Shown piece by piece: positions 16,019 to 24,493 of a stretch of 64,000 nt of DNA (positions are counted from its first letter, which is position 1; every line of letters begins with the position of its first letter). The translations under genes were made by a program, and so were the position numbers. Source of the stretch: an uncultured Eubacteriales bacterium. Its GTDB lineage: Bacteria > Bacillota > Clostridia > Oscillospirales > Acutalibacteraceae. Location of the stretch: positions 1-64,000 of the forward strand of contig CAKSTF010000001.1 in NCBI GenBank assembly GCA_934491515.1, written 5' to 3'. The notes beneath the pieces were generated by a model. The model made no database searches and was not told where the DNA came from. It saw nothing but the letters and a program-made list of their open reading frames with translations.

Positions 16019-16558
16019 TCAGACCGCCTTACCCGTTTCATAAGCCTTTTTAAAAACAGGCGTATTTTTAACTTCGCCTATTTCGTGAACGCCGCTTCCT
16101 ATAACAACTCCCTTTTCGCAGGCGCCGTCCACGCAATCGGCATATCTGCGGAAGCAGGCAAGGGTTGTGTCCGCCGACGATATATCACCGTCACCCATAG
16201 TGGCGATATAGTAAAATTCTTTGTTTTTCACTTCAAGCCACCGCGCTACGGTGCGGTCGATAACCGCCTTTAACTGCGCGCACACGGAATAAAAGTAAAC
16301 GGGAGAAGCAAGCACTATAACGTCCGCTTCTATCATTTTCTGAAGTATTTCCGCCATATCGTCCTTATGAACGCACCTGCCGCCGTTTCCGGCGCAATAA
16401 TAACAACCTATGCAGGGCGCCACGCTTTTTTCCGCCACTCTTATCTTTTCGACGCTGTTGCCCGCTTCCTTTGCGCCGCGCATAAATTCATCGCATAACA
16501 AATCGGAATTTCCGCCCTTTCGCGGACTGCCGGATAAAATCAAAACCTTTTTATTCAT
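16019..16558 (-). CDS. flavodoxin-fold NADPH-dependent FMN reductase
   Basis: This 179-residue protein begins with the NADPH-dependent FMN reductase signature GSPRKGGNS (about 10-18), which binds the FMN phosphate. A Cys-rich loop CIGCYYC...RCVHKDDM (about 49-68) is typical of the clostridial iron-sulfur flavoprotein-like branch. The C-terminal domain has a further Cys pair. It should be a cytoplasmic flavoprotein reductase. It is 12 bases downstream of the aldo/keto reductase gene. Confidence 0.85.
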   Translation of the reverse strand: MNKKVLILSGSPRKGGNSDLLCDEFMRGAKEAGNSVEKIRVAEKSVAPCIGCYYCAGNGGRCVHKDDMAEILQKMIEADVIVLASPVYFYSVCAQLKAVIDRTVARWLEVKNKEFYYIATMGDGDISSADTTLACFRRYADCVDGACEKGVVIGSGVHEIGEVKNTPVFKKAYETGKAV

Positions 16559-16570
16559 TTCGCGTTCTCC

Positions 16571-17458
16571 TTACCAGTTTTTCTCTTCTTTTGTACAGTC
16601 GGTATTATATTTGCGCTTTTCCACAATACCCGCAAACCACTCTACCATTGCGGGGGCATAGTGCGAGAAGAAAGAACTTGCGCTTTTATCAAGCGCGTCG
16701 ATTGCCGCCATATCCTCTTTTGTAAGTTCAAATCCGAAAACGTCAAAATTTTCTTTCATACGCTCGATATGCGTGGATTTCGGAATAACAACTATTCCTC
16801 TTTGCAAATGCCACCTTAGTATTACCTGCGCGGCGGTCTTGCCGTACTTATCGCCTATTCTTTTAAGTTCGGGCAGATTGAACATATCGCCGCGGCCCTC
16901 GCCGAAAGGCGCCCACGCTTCGGGCTGTATATTGTATTTTTCGTTCCACTTTACGGCTTCTTTCTGCTGATTGTGCGGATGTATCTCTATCTGGTTTACC
17001 ATAGGTCTTATCCTTGAAAACAGCGCCATGTCCACCATACGGTCGGGATAAAAGTTTGAAATGCCTATGGCGCGCAGTCTGCCTTCTTCGTACAGTTCCT
17101 CCATAGCGCGCCACGCGCCGTAATAATCACCGAAAGGCTGGTGCAGAAGCATAAGGTCTATATAATCGGTTTTAAGTTTTTTAAGAGACTCTTCTATACT
17201 CTTTTTACATTCTTCATATCCGTAATGTTCAATCCATACTTTTGAGGTTAAAAAGATTTCCTCGCGCGGTACGCCGGATTTTTCGATTGCGCTGCCCACT
17301 TCTTCCTCGTTAAAATATGCCTGAGCCGTATCAATCAGGCGATATCCCGTTTTAAGCGCGTCAAGCACGCAGCGTTCGCACTCTTCTTTTGTTACCTGAT
17401 AAACACCATACCCGAGTTTCGGCATTTTAACGCCGTTTGATAAAGTTCCATAAAGCAT
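16571..17458 (-). CDS. aldo/keto reductase
   Basis: This 295-residue TIM-barrel oxidoreductase carries the catalytic set of the AKR superfamily: Asp and Tyr in DTAQAYFNEEEVG (about 43-55), Lys in TSKVW (about 71-75) and His in LLHQP (about 105). The NADPH-binding segment VIPKSTHIERMKEN is also present. It resembles 2,5-diketogluconate reductase-type enzymes, which reduce carbonyls. Operon neighbours are flavoproteins, so a role in aldehyde or ketone detoxification is plausible, but the substrate is unknown. Confidence 0.9.
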   Translation of the reverse strand: MLYGTLSNGVKMPKLGYGVYQVTKEECERCVLDALKTGYRLIDTAQAYFNEEEVGSAIEKSGVPREEIFLTSKVWIEHYGYEECKKSIEESLKKLKTDYIDLMLLHQPFGDYYGAWRAMEELYEEGRLRAIGISNFYPDRMVDMALFSRIRPMVNQIEIHPHNQQKEAVKWNEKYNIQPEAWAPFGEGRGDMFNLPELKRIGDKYGKTAAQVILRWHLQRGIVVIPKSTHIERMKENFDVFGFELTKEDMAAIDALDKSASSFFSHYAPAMVEWFAGIVEKRKYNTDCTKEEKNW

Positions 17459-17480
17459 ACAAATTGCCTACTGTTTATTT

Positions 17481-18227
17481 TTATAGTGCAGAGTATTCCT
17501 CATCGCTTACCGGTTCACACCATTCGGTTGAAGTGTTTTCTCCCGGCACTTCTATTGCAAGGTGTGAAAACCAACTGTCCTTCGCGGCGCCGTGCCAGTG
17601 CTTTACTCCGGGCGCTATATTCACAACATTGCCCGGAAAAAGCGGACGGGGCGCCGAGCCCTCTTCCGCGTACCAGCCCTTGCCTGCCACACATACAAGA
17701 ATCTGTCCGCCGCCTTTTTGCGCCTTGTGTATATGCCAGTTGTTGCGGCATCCGGGTTCAAAAGTAACGTTAAAGATTCCCACCTGTTCTTTTGAAACGG
17801 GCGCCAGATAACTTTGACCGATAAAGTATTTCGAAAGGGCGGTATTGGGCTCGCCTATCGGGAATATCATAGAATTCCCGTGCGCGGTTTTATCGTCGCC
17901 GCCGCACGGCTCAGCCCAGACCTCTTTTGCCATTCTGAAAGCCGCCCACGCTTTGGGCCAGCCGGCGTAAAACGCCGCATGGGTCAGAATTTCCGCTATC
18001 TCGGTTTTTGTAATCCCGTTTTGTTTGGCGGATTTTAAATGAAACTCAAACGAACTGTCGCAAAGCCCCTGCGACATAAGGGATACTACCGTGACAAGCG
18101 AACGGTCCCTTTTTGAAAGCTGCGACTCCCTTGACCATACCTCGCCGAAAAGCACGTCGTCGTTTAACTGTGCAAATTTCGGTGCAAACTCACCGAGTGC
18201 GTCCCTGCCTGCCGTAACCTTTTTCAT
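17481..18227 (-). CDS. carboxymuconolactone decarboxylase-like/cupin fusion protein
   Basis: This protein of about 248 residues fuses an N-terminal CMD/AhpD-like domain (residues about 15-105) with a C-terminal cupin (about 130-235). The cupin metal site shows as HIH (in NNWHIHKA) and a later HWH, with the usual Gly-rich strand between. The CMD half lacks an obvious CxxC redox pair. The start at 18227 overlaps the upstream stop codon as ATGA, so translation is coupled; an ATG 15 bases earlier is in frame but too close to the ribosome binding site. Similar fusions are common next to flavodoxin and aldo/keto reductase genes; the reaction is unproven. Confidence 0.82.
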   Translation of the reverse strand: MKKVTAGRDALGEFAPKFAQLNDDVLFGEVWSRESQLSKRDRSLVTVVSLMSQGLCDSSFEFHLKSAKQNGITKTEIAEILTHAAFYAGWPKAWAAFRMAKEVWAEPCGGDDKTAHGNSMIFPIGEPNTALSKYFIGQSYLAPVSKEQVGIFNVTFEPGCRNNWHIHKAQKGGGQILVCVAGKGWYAEEGSAPRPLFPGNVVNIAPGVKHWHGAAKDSWFSHLAIEVPGENTSTEWCEPVSDEEYSAL

Positions 18228-18802
18228 AACTGCTTCACCCATTCCTTTATTTCTTTTTCGCTGTTTCCGGCGCTTGTGCCGCGTATTGCAAGCCCGTTTT
18301 CAACCGCAGCATCGGGACACAGCGTTTTGATATCCGCAACGCTTCTTCCCATACCGCTGCCTTCGTGGGTGCAAAACGGTTTTATTGTTTTGCCGCTGAA
18401 ATCAAAATGCTCCAAAAACGTAAATACCGCCATGGGCATTGTGCTCCAGTAATTCGGGAACCCCAGGTATATTACGTCGTAATCATCTATTGAATCGGGA
18501 TACGTTTTAAGTTCCGGACGCGCGTTTCTGTGCTGGTCGGCGCGCGCCTCCTCAATACAATCGTTATACCCTTTAGAATAGGGCTTTTCCTGCTCTATCT
18601 TAAACATATCCGCGCCGGTAAGTTTGGCAATAATGTTTGCGGCAACCTCCGTATTTCCTACCTTAAGCATTTTAAGTGTGCCGTTAAAATAATTTTCGTC
18701 CGCCCTTGAATAAAAGGCAACAAGTTCGCGTGCTATGTAAAAACTTCCTTTCGTTTCTTTGCTATAATTATAATGTGAATCGCGTTGACACGGAATATTC
18801 AA
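18224..18802 (-). CDS. flavodoxin family protein
   Basis: This flavodoxin-fold protein starts its domain at LVAFYSRADENYF, with the FMN-binding core strand VIYLGFPNYW in the middle and a C-terminal helix. It should be a cytoplasmic FMN protein moving electrons. Coordinates use the only canonical in-frame start (ATG, 18802), but this is doubtful: a TATAAT-like box lies inside that N-terminal stretch, and an AAAGGAAG site sits 7 bases before an ATA codon at 18736 that would give MARELVAFYSR, the natural family start. It is the first gene of a five-gene operon divergent from a LysR regulator. Confidence 0.82.
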   Translation of the reverse strand: MNIPCQRDSHYNYSKETKGSFYIARELVAFYSRADENYFNGTLKMLKVGNTEVAANIIAKLTGADMFKIEQEKPYSKGYNDCIEEARADQHRNARPELKTYPDSIDDYDVIYLGFPNYWSTMPMAVFTFLEHFDFSGKTIKPFCTHEGSGMGRSVADIKTLCPDAAVENGLAIRGTSAGNSEKEIKEWVKQL

Positions 18803-18844
18803 TATGTTATTATAGTATAAACTTTTAGTTCACGGAGGCGCGCT

Positions 18845-19744
18845 ATGTACAATCCACTGCTTGATACATTTATAACCGTAGCCGACTGCGGAAGTTTTGC
18901 AAAAGCGGCAGAAAAACTGTTTATTTCCCCCACGGCGGTTATGAAACAGATGAACGCATTTGAAAATCATATCAACTTAAAATTAACATACAGGACGCCT
19001 TCGGGCATAAGTTTGACCCCTGCGGGACGGGTTATCTACCGCGACGCAAAATTTATAAAGGATTATTCCTTTAAATCGGTTGCCGCCGCAAAGGCTGCCG
19101 ACGAAAAATATAACACCACCTTTTGCGTGGGTACATCCATGCTTAATCCGGCAAAGCCTTTTATGGATATCTGGTACAGGGTGAATCAGGATTTCCCCGA
19201 TTACAAACTGCATCTTGTGCCTTTTGAGGACGATCATTCGGGCATACTTTCAGAAATCAAAAAACTCGGTAAAAAATTTGATTTTCTTATAGGCGTATGC
19301 GATTCAAAAGCGTGGCTGTCGCTTTGCAATTTTTTGCCGCTGGGCAGGTACAGAAAAATGATCGCCGTTTCGCGCGAGCATCCGCTTGCAAAAAAGAAAT
19401 GCCTTGATATATCGGACCTCTACGGCAGTACGCTTATGATGGTCTGCAAAGGGGATTCCGGCATAAACGATTTTATACGCAACGACATCGAAAACAACCA
19501 CCCGCAGATACATATTGAAGACACTCCGCAGTTTTACGACCTTTCCGTTTTTAACCGCTGTGCCGAAACGGGCAACGTTCTGCTTACGATAGAATGTTGG
19601 ACGGACGTGCATCCGGGGCTTGTTACCCTGCCCGTAAACTGGGATTACAGTATTCCTTACGGGCTGCTTTACGCCGCCGATGCGGAAGAGGACGTTTTGC
19701 GTTTTGTAAAACGGGTGGAAAAACTGAAAAACACTGGAAACTGA
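18845..19744 (+). CDS. LysR-family transcriptional regulator
   Basis: This 299-residue protein has the LysR helix-turn-helix in the first 60 residues (SFAKAAEKLFISPTAVMKQM in full) and an effector-binding domain after it. It is divergent from the flavodoxin operon, the usual geometry for a LysR activator and its target, so it probably controls those redox genes. A GGAGG site lies about 7 bases before the ATG. It ends at a strong shared terminator. Confidence 0.9.
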   Translation: MYNPLLDTFITVADCGSFAKAAEKLFISPTAVMKQMNAFENHINLKLTYRTPSGISLTPAGRVIYRDAKFIKDYSFKSVAAAKAADEKYNTTFCVGTSMLNPAKPFMDIWYRVNQDFPDYKLHLVPFEDDHSGILSEIKKLGKKFDFLIGVCDSKAWLSLCNFLPLGRYRKMIAVSREHPLAKKKCLDISDLYGSTLMMVCKGDSGINDFIRNDIENNHPQIHIEDTPQFYDLSVFNRCAETGNVLLTIECWTDVHPGLVTLPVNWDYSIPYGLLYAADAEEDVLRFVKRVEKLKNTGN

Positions 19745-19759
19745 AGAAGATAAAAAGTA

Positions 19760-19797
19760 AAAATCCCCTGCTGCGAAAATCGCAGCAGGGGATTTTT
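19760..19797. terminator. bidirectional terminator between LysR and the DnaC-like gene
   Basis: A near-perfect stem of about 16 bp (arms 19761-19776 and 19780-19795) has A residues on one side and TTTTT on the other. It serves the convergent genes on both strands. Confidence 0.85.
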
Positions 19798-19800
19798 GCC

Positions 19801-20751
19801 TTACATAGTTTGTTCCTGCATTTTTTTAATTTGCCTTACGTCGTTACCCATAAACGCCTTGGCGGTGTATTCGCCGATAAATCTTGAGGCAACGCGCGGG
19901 GTGTAACGGGTTTCTATCTCTTTCATTGAAAGGTTTGTATTAACTATTGTAGGTTTACCCGTAAGTATCCTTGTATTTACTATGTTGTATACAAGGGTCT
20001 GGATATAGGGCGAAACAAATTCGGCGCCCAAATCGTCAATAATAAGCAGGTCGCAGCCGAGCACGGCTTCGTAAAACCTGTTTGTATGCTCCCCGAAGTG
20101 TTCCGATTCCATTTTTGAAAATAGGTTATATGCGGAGCCGTATATAACATCGTACCCCTTTTCAAGCACAACACCCGCGATACTTAACGAAAGATGAGTC
20201 TTGCCAAGTCCCGTATTGCCCATAAAAAGCAGGTTCTGCCGCGTACTTTTTGAAAAGTTTTCGGCAAAATCCTTTGAAAGCGCCAAAACGGCGCTCATTC
20301 GCTTTTGCGCCGCAGGGTCGGTATAGTAAGAAAGTTTAAAATCCTCAAACCTGCTGCACGAAAGCGGAAACTTTTCCGATAATTCCGATATATACGCCCG
20401 TTTTGCCGCGTCTTTAACGCAGTCGCACAAAACGCCGTCTTTATACCCCGTGTCCTTACATTTATCGCAGGAATATTCCACTGCCTTTATGCCGGCTTTT
20501 TTAAGTTTCTGGGCTTTAAGATCCGAAAGGCGGGTAAGTTCCGTTTGAAGACTTTTAAGCATTTCAGGGTCTGCGGAAAGTGCCGCCAATGCCGTTTTTG
20601 CACCCAGCGAGGACATTTTTGTGCAAACGGCGCGGTATTCCGCGTCCTGCAAAAAAAGTTGCTGTTCCGCAGCGTCGTGCGCCGCAATATTCTTTTTCAA
20701 ATACTCTTTTTTATCATTAAGCGCTTTTCTTATGTGTTCTTCTCTTGTCAT
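19801..20751 (-). CDS. DnaC/DnaI-like helicase loader ATPase
   Basis: This 316-residue AAA+ protein has Walker A GNTGLGKTH and Walker B LLIIDDLGAEF, with the arginine-containing RFIGEY region near the C-terminus. A small Cys cluster (SCDKCKDTG...CDCVK, about 95-112) precedes the ATPase and may bind zinc, as in DnaI. It should load the replicative helicase DnaB/DnaC onto DNA. It follows the DnaD-domain gene by 14 bases, the standard Firmicutes replication-initiation pair. Confidence 0.9.
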   Translation of the reverse strand: MTREEHIRKALNDKKEYLKKNIAAHDAAEQQLFLQDAEYRAVCTKMSSLGAKTALAALSADPEMLKSLQTELTRLSDLKAQKLKKAGIKAVEYSCDKCKDTGYKDGVLCDCVKDAAKRAYISELSEKFPLSCSRFEDFKLSYYTDPAAQKRMSAVLALSKDFAENFSKSTRQNLLFMGNTGLGKTHLSLSIAGVVLEKGYDVIYGSAYNLFSKMESEHFGEHTNRFYEAVLGCDLLIIDDLGAEFVSPYIQTLVYNIVNTRILTGKPTIVNTNLSMKEIETRYTPRVASRFIGEYTAKAFMGNDVRQIKKMQEQTM

Positions 20752-20765
20752 ACTCCGTCCCCCTT

Positions 20766-21668
20766 TCAGTCTTTATTAAGCATTTCTTCAAATTTTTCGA
20801 TACTGAATCCGGCGTATCCGTTTTTCTTTTCCGCTTTTTTATCCGCCTTTTCAATATCTTCCTTGGTTTTAACGTCGTTTTTATGCCAGTTTTCAAGAAC
20901 GGCGTTTATGTATTTTATATTGCATTTGCCTTTTGTATCCACACATACATCGTAAGCCGCTTTAAGCATTTCGGGAGAAAATTCCCACTCGGCGGTCCAG
21001 CGGTATGCCGCCTCGCCCTCCTTTTCGCTGGGCGCGCGGCGGTCAAGCCCGAACGTTTTTTGTACCACGCTCCAGGCAAGTTCGCGTTTTACCGAATCGG
21101 CAATATCCGCCTCTGCCTGCGGTACTGAAGTTATGTTTTTATTGAGCCAGCGGTTTGCAACGCTGCGGATATATGTAATATTGCACCTGCCCTTTGAAGC
21201 GGCATATTGCAGAAGATAGAGAATAAGCGAAGTATCCATTCCGCAATCATCGTAAAGGTAAACCAAATATCCGCTTTCGTTCTGTTTAAGACCGCGCGCA
21301 AATTTAAGCTGTGCCTCGTTAAGCAGAAAGGCGATTTTTTTATCCTCAAGTCCGCGGCGGATAACATCCTGTCTTGAAGGTTCGGCAGGTTTAAGCGCCG
21401 TGCGCACAACAGGTTCTTCTAAGGGTTTTGCTTCGCCGCTTAAAATGCCTTCCTGCGCCCAGAAAAGCAATGCGTCCTCCGCGTCCGATACGGGAATGCC
21501 CAGTTCCCCGGCACATTTCTGTGCATCGGGAGATGCGGATAAGTGCCTGAAAAAGTACAAAAGCACCTTAAGCTGCGTATGGGAAGCAAGTTTTAAAAGC
21601 CTGTCCGCAACCTCGCCGGGAAGCGGAAAAGTATCGCCGAGTTTTTCGGTATTTACCTTATAAGACAC
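20766..21668 (-). CDS. DnaD-domain replication initiation protein
   Basis: This 300-residue protein has an N-terminal winged-helix-like region (LKVLLYFFRHL, about 35-45) and two consecutive DnaD/DnaB-like helical domains, each ending in a YI(R/N)xxxxxW-type motif (ITYIRSVANRWL and IKYINAVLENWH). Such proteins bridge DnaA-bound origin DNA and the helicase loader. Its helicase-loader partner is the next gene. It begins downstream of the 5S rRNA terminator. Confidence 0.85.
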   Translation of the reverse strand: MSYKVNTEKLGDTFPLPGEVADRLLKLASHTQLKVLLYFFRHLSASPDAQKCAGELGIPVSDAEDALLFWAQEGILSGEAKPLEEPVVRTALKPAEPSRQDVIRRGLEDKKIAFLLNEAQLKFARGLKQNESGYLVYLYDDCGMDTSLILYLLQYAASKGRCNITYIRSVANRWLNKNITSVPQAEADIADSVKRELAWSVVQKTFGLDRRAPSEKEGEAAYRWTAEWEFSPEMLKAAYDVCVDTKGKCNIKYINAVLENWHKNDVKTKEDIEKADKKAEKKNGYAGFSIEKFEEMLNKD

Positions 21669-21734
21669 AAACTTACCCCCCCTTTTTTCGCTATAAAACG
21701 ATTATATCAATTAACACCCGTTTTGTAAAGAAAG

Positions 21735-21763
21735 AAAAAACGCCTTGCTCAAAGAGCAAAGCG
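21735..21763 (-). terminator. 5S rRNA terminator
   Basis: Arms at 21741-21750 and 21754-21763 pair around a three-base loop, and six T residues follow on the minus strand, immediately after the 5S gene. Confidence 0.85.
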
Positions 21764-21766
21764 TCT

Positions 21767-21886
21767 GTGTCGGCACCTACTTATTTTCCCGGGCAGCTTC
21801 CCGCCAAGTATCGTAAGCGCAAACGAGCTTAACTTCCGTGTTCGGTATGGGAACGGGTGGACCCTCGTCGCAATCAGCACCGACTG
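21767..21886 (-). rRNA. rrf: 5S ribosomal RNA
   Basis: On the minus strand the sequence shows the conserved 5S core CCCGTTCCCATACCGAACAC followed by GGAAGTTAAGCTC. The ends GTCGGTGC (complement of 21877-21884) and GTGCCGAC (complement of 21769-21776) pair as the terminal helix. Length is about 118-120 bases. No 16S or 23S gene is nearby, so this copy is solitary. Confidence 0.95.
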
Positions 21887-21917
21887 TTTTTTGCCGCCTT
21901 TCGTGACGGCAAGAGAG

Positions 21918-21946
21918 ATTATAGCATAAGCGGCGGTGCTTGTCAA
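21918..21946 (-). promoter_or_regulatory. perfect-consensus promoter of the solitary 5S gene
   Basis: On the minus strand TTGACA (21941-21946), 17 bases, TATAAT (21918-21923), with an extended TGC before the -10 box. The -35 box is inside a GTGCTT/AAGCAC dyad. A TTGCCG/CGGCAA hairpin in the leader precedes the mature 5S end. Confidence 0.9.
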
Positions 21947-21953
21947 GCACTTT

Positions 21954-22733
21954 TTAAAAGTTTTTTTCTTTTATTTTTTTGTAGGACGAATAAAGTTCGT
22001 CCTCGCTCTTGAAAGCGCTTGAATATACCTCTATAATCGCATCGCCCGCAAAGCCGTTTTGTTTGAGTTTTTTGAAAAATCCGCCGAAATCAAAAGTACC
22101 TTTAAGCGGAAGCATACAGTCATTTTCGGGCGTGTTATCGCTTATATGCACATGCTTTATCGCACTGCCGAGAACGTCCGCCGCTTCAAAAGGGGAATAT
22201 CCGCTGCGCATCGACTGTTTGATGTCAAGGCAAAACGCCGCTTCCGACCCTAAATATTCGCGCATCTGTTTTAAAACTTCAATATTTCCCGCGCGGTATT
22301 TTACAACGTTTTCCTGCAGCAGCACCGCGCCCTCGCGCTTTAATTCGTTTGAAAGCACGGCAAAGCGTTCAAAGTAACCGCGGTTATCAAGAACGTTGTT
22401 GGGCTTTCCGCCGTGAAGTATTATATATTTTCCGCCCATTTCGCAAACTATTTCGGCATAACGTTTATAACGCTCAAGCCCCTCAAGATATCTGCGCTCG
22501 TAAGCCGAAAAAAGCACAAACGATTCCGCAAGCGACATAGTAGGATGCACCGACAGCACATTTACGCCGTAGCGGTTCTTGATTTCAAGCAGCTGCTTTA
22601 CAAAAGCAGGTTCCGATTCGCAATATGCGTTAAAAAATATTTCCGTTTCGGTCACGCCGTGACTGCAAACCGAATAAAGAGCCTTTTCGGTAAGCATAGG
22701 GTAGAGGCAGGAAGTGGAAAGTCCTATCTTCAT
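21954..22733 (-). CDS. sugar phosphate isomerase/epimerase-like TIM barrel protein
   Basis: This 259-residue protein fits the AP endonuclease 2/xylose isomerase-like TIM barrel family. Metal-site residues typical of the fold are visible in ILHGG (about 100), LLQENV, CLDIKQS, HVHISDN (His-x-His) and IIEVYS. The family includes endonuclease IV and many sugar isomerases; short size and the HVHISDN motif favour an isomerase-type enzyme. Its start overlaps the rqcH stop by 4 bases (ATGA). The substrate is unknown. Confidence 0.82.
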   Translation of the reverse strand: MKIGLSTSCLYPMLTEKALYSVCSHGVTETEIFFNAYCESEPAFVKQLLEIKNRYGVNVLSVHPTMSLAESFVLFSAYERRYLEGLERYKRYAEIVCEMGGKYIILHGGKPNNVLDNRGYFERFAVLSNELKREGAVLLQENVVKYRAGNIEVLKQMREYLGSEAAFCLDIKQSMRSGYSPFEAADVLGSAIKHVHISDNTPENDCMLPLKGTFDFGGFFKKLKQNGFAGDAIIEVYSSAFKSEDELYSSYKKIKEKNF

Positions 22734-24451
22734 TCAAATTCCTCCGGAGTAACAAAAAGTGTTTTGTTTCCAGTATATATTACCATTCCGGCTTTTGCGC
22801 CGGAAGGCTTCTTTACATTTTTAATAAGCGTGTAATCGACCGGCACGTTTGAAGAATGTGCCGCTTTTGAATTGGCGGCCGCAAGCCTTGCGGCAAAAGT
22901 GAGCGTTTCATCACTTAAGGGTGCACCGCCGGACAGCACAGCCACATGCGCGCCGTGAATGTTCTTTGTGTGAAACCACATATCGTTTTTGCCTGCCAGC
23001 ACCGTAGTTATATAATCGTTTTGCAGATTATTCTTCCCTACAAGAATCTTATACCCTTCAGTGCTTTCATAGGTAAGCGGCGCAGGCTGTTTTGCCGCCT
23101 TTTTAGCACGCTTTTCGCCCTTTTCCTTTATATATCCGCCCATAGACAGTTCACGGCGTATGTCCGCAATATCGGAAGCGCTTTCGGCACGGGAAAGCGA
23201 CTCTGCCACCGATTCAAGGTAGTATTCTTCCGCCGCGTCTTTTTCTATAAGCGCACCGAGCGTTTTCTCGGCGCCGCACTGCTTTTTGTATTCCTTAAAG
23301 TATGCCGCGGCGTTTGCCGCCGCCGAAAGTGCGGGATTAAGTTCGATTCTAACAAGGCTCAACTGCGGGTCGTAAAAATTCTGCACCGTAACCGAGGTGT
23401 CGCCCGGGCGGCAGGCATAGATATTCGCCTTTATAAGTTCGCCCTTAACGCGCAATTTCTCGCGGTCTTTTGCCGCTTCAAGCTGCTCCCTTCTGCCGGC
23501 CTTTCGGCGGCGTGTGCGTGCAAGCACATTGGCGACCGCCTTTTGCAGATCGCCGCCCGCCTTTTTGCGAAGATACGCTTTTTCTTTTTCAAGGTAAAAC
23601 TCATCAAGAAGCGCAGAATAAGAGTCGCGTTTTTCACATTCAAAACCGCCGCCGTACTGCAGGATTTGCGTAAAAGAAAACTCCTTCGGCTCGCCGTCCG
23701 CCGTTTTTATGATATACGGCGTGCCGCCGCTTTTGATTCCGTCTGACAGCGCCGAAAGCGCCTTTTCAAGCGGCTGCGGTTCTTTTATATCGGCAGTGTT
23801 TACGTCCGCGCCGTAAGCCCTGTATGCCGTTTCCCTGCATACAAGCGGCGACAGCCCGTCCGTGCAGTTTAAAATGCATTTTGAAAGTTCGCCCGCACTG
23901 CTTAAAATATCGCCGCACAAAACCTTAATATCGCAGTTTAAAAGGTTTTCCCTATCGCGCTTTGCCGGATATTCGTAAGCGGCGCCCGGCGCCGTTATGC
24001 GTGCGGATTTCAGAATGTCGCTTCGGTGCAGCGCGTCAATTATCCTGCCGTTTTCCGACAATAGGATTATGTTTGCCGCGCCGCCTATAAATTCGCATAT
24101 TATTTTTGGGGTCACCCTGTCGCCCAACTCGTTCGTTGCCGAAAAGCAAAGTTCCGCAACGCGTTCCATACCCTGCATTTTAATGCCGGTAAGTTTTGCC
24201 GCGGAAAAATACTTTCTTGCAAGCATACAGAACGTGGGCGGCGTTTCGGGATTTTCGGCGCGAAGTTCGGTAAAATGCATACGCGCCATTCCGCTTTTGG
24301 CGGATAAAAGCAGGCGCCTGCAAAAACCTTTTTTGCGCAGAACAAGCACCAGCTCGTCACGGGACGGCTGGTAGATTTTATCTATATGCGCGTCAATCGC
24401 TTCGTTTACTTCATTGCATACGCAGGCAAGAAACGCACCGTCAAACGCCAT
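22730..24451 (-). CDS. rqcH: ribosome quality control protein RqcH (NFACT family)
   Basis: This 573-residue protein has the NFACT layout: an N-terminal domain beginning MAFDGAFLACVCNEVN, a helix-hairpin-helix and long coiled-coil region in the middle, and a C-terminal NFACT-R domain with ILVGKNNLQND and DMWFHTKNIHGAHV. RqcH binds stalled 50S subunits with peptidyl-tRNA and recruits tRNA-Ala to add C-terminal alanine tails for degradation. Older annotations call it a fibronectin-binding protein. Length is normal for the family. Confidence 0.92.
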   Translation of the reverse strand: MAFDGAFLACVCNEVNEAIDAHIDKIYQPSRDELVLVLRKKGFCRRLLLSAKSGMARMHFTELRAENPETPPTFCMLARKYFSAAKLTGIKMQGMERVAELCFSATNELGDRVTPKIICEFIGGAANIILLSENGRIIDALHRSDILKSARITAPGAAYEYPAKRDRENLLNCDIKVLCGDILSSAGELSKCILNCTDGLSPLVCRETAYRAYGADVNTADIKEPQPLEKALSALSDGIKSGGTPYIIKTADGEPKEFSFTQILQYGGGFECEKRDSYSALLDEFYLEKEKAYLRKKAGGDLQKAVANVLARTRRRKAGRREQLEAAKDREKLRVKGELIKANIYACRPGDTSVTVQNFYDPQLSLVRIELNPALSAAANAAAYFKEYKKQCGAEKTLGALIEKDAAEEYYLESVAESLSRAESASDIADIRRELSMGGYIKEKGEKRAKKAAKQPAPLTYESTEGYKILVGKNNLQNDYITTVLAGKNDMWFHTKNIHGAHVAVLSGGAPLSDETLTFAARLAAANSKAAHSSNVPVDYTLIKNVKKPSGAKAGMVIYTGNKTLFVTPEEFE

Positions 24452-24493
24452 TTTTATCCTCCTTTACCGCCCTGTTTCAACTGTTCGGGGCGG

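Noticed and set aside
19801..21668. A prophage replication module (DnaD plus DnaC-like)
   Set aside because: These two genes also form the standard chromosomal primosome pair in Firmicutes, and no integrase, capsid or lysis genes are near.
22730..24451. Fibronectin-binding protein A as the function
   Set aside because: Old name for the NFACT family. The domain order and conserved motifs indicate RqcH, a ribosome quality control factor.
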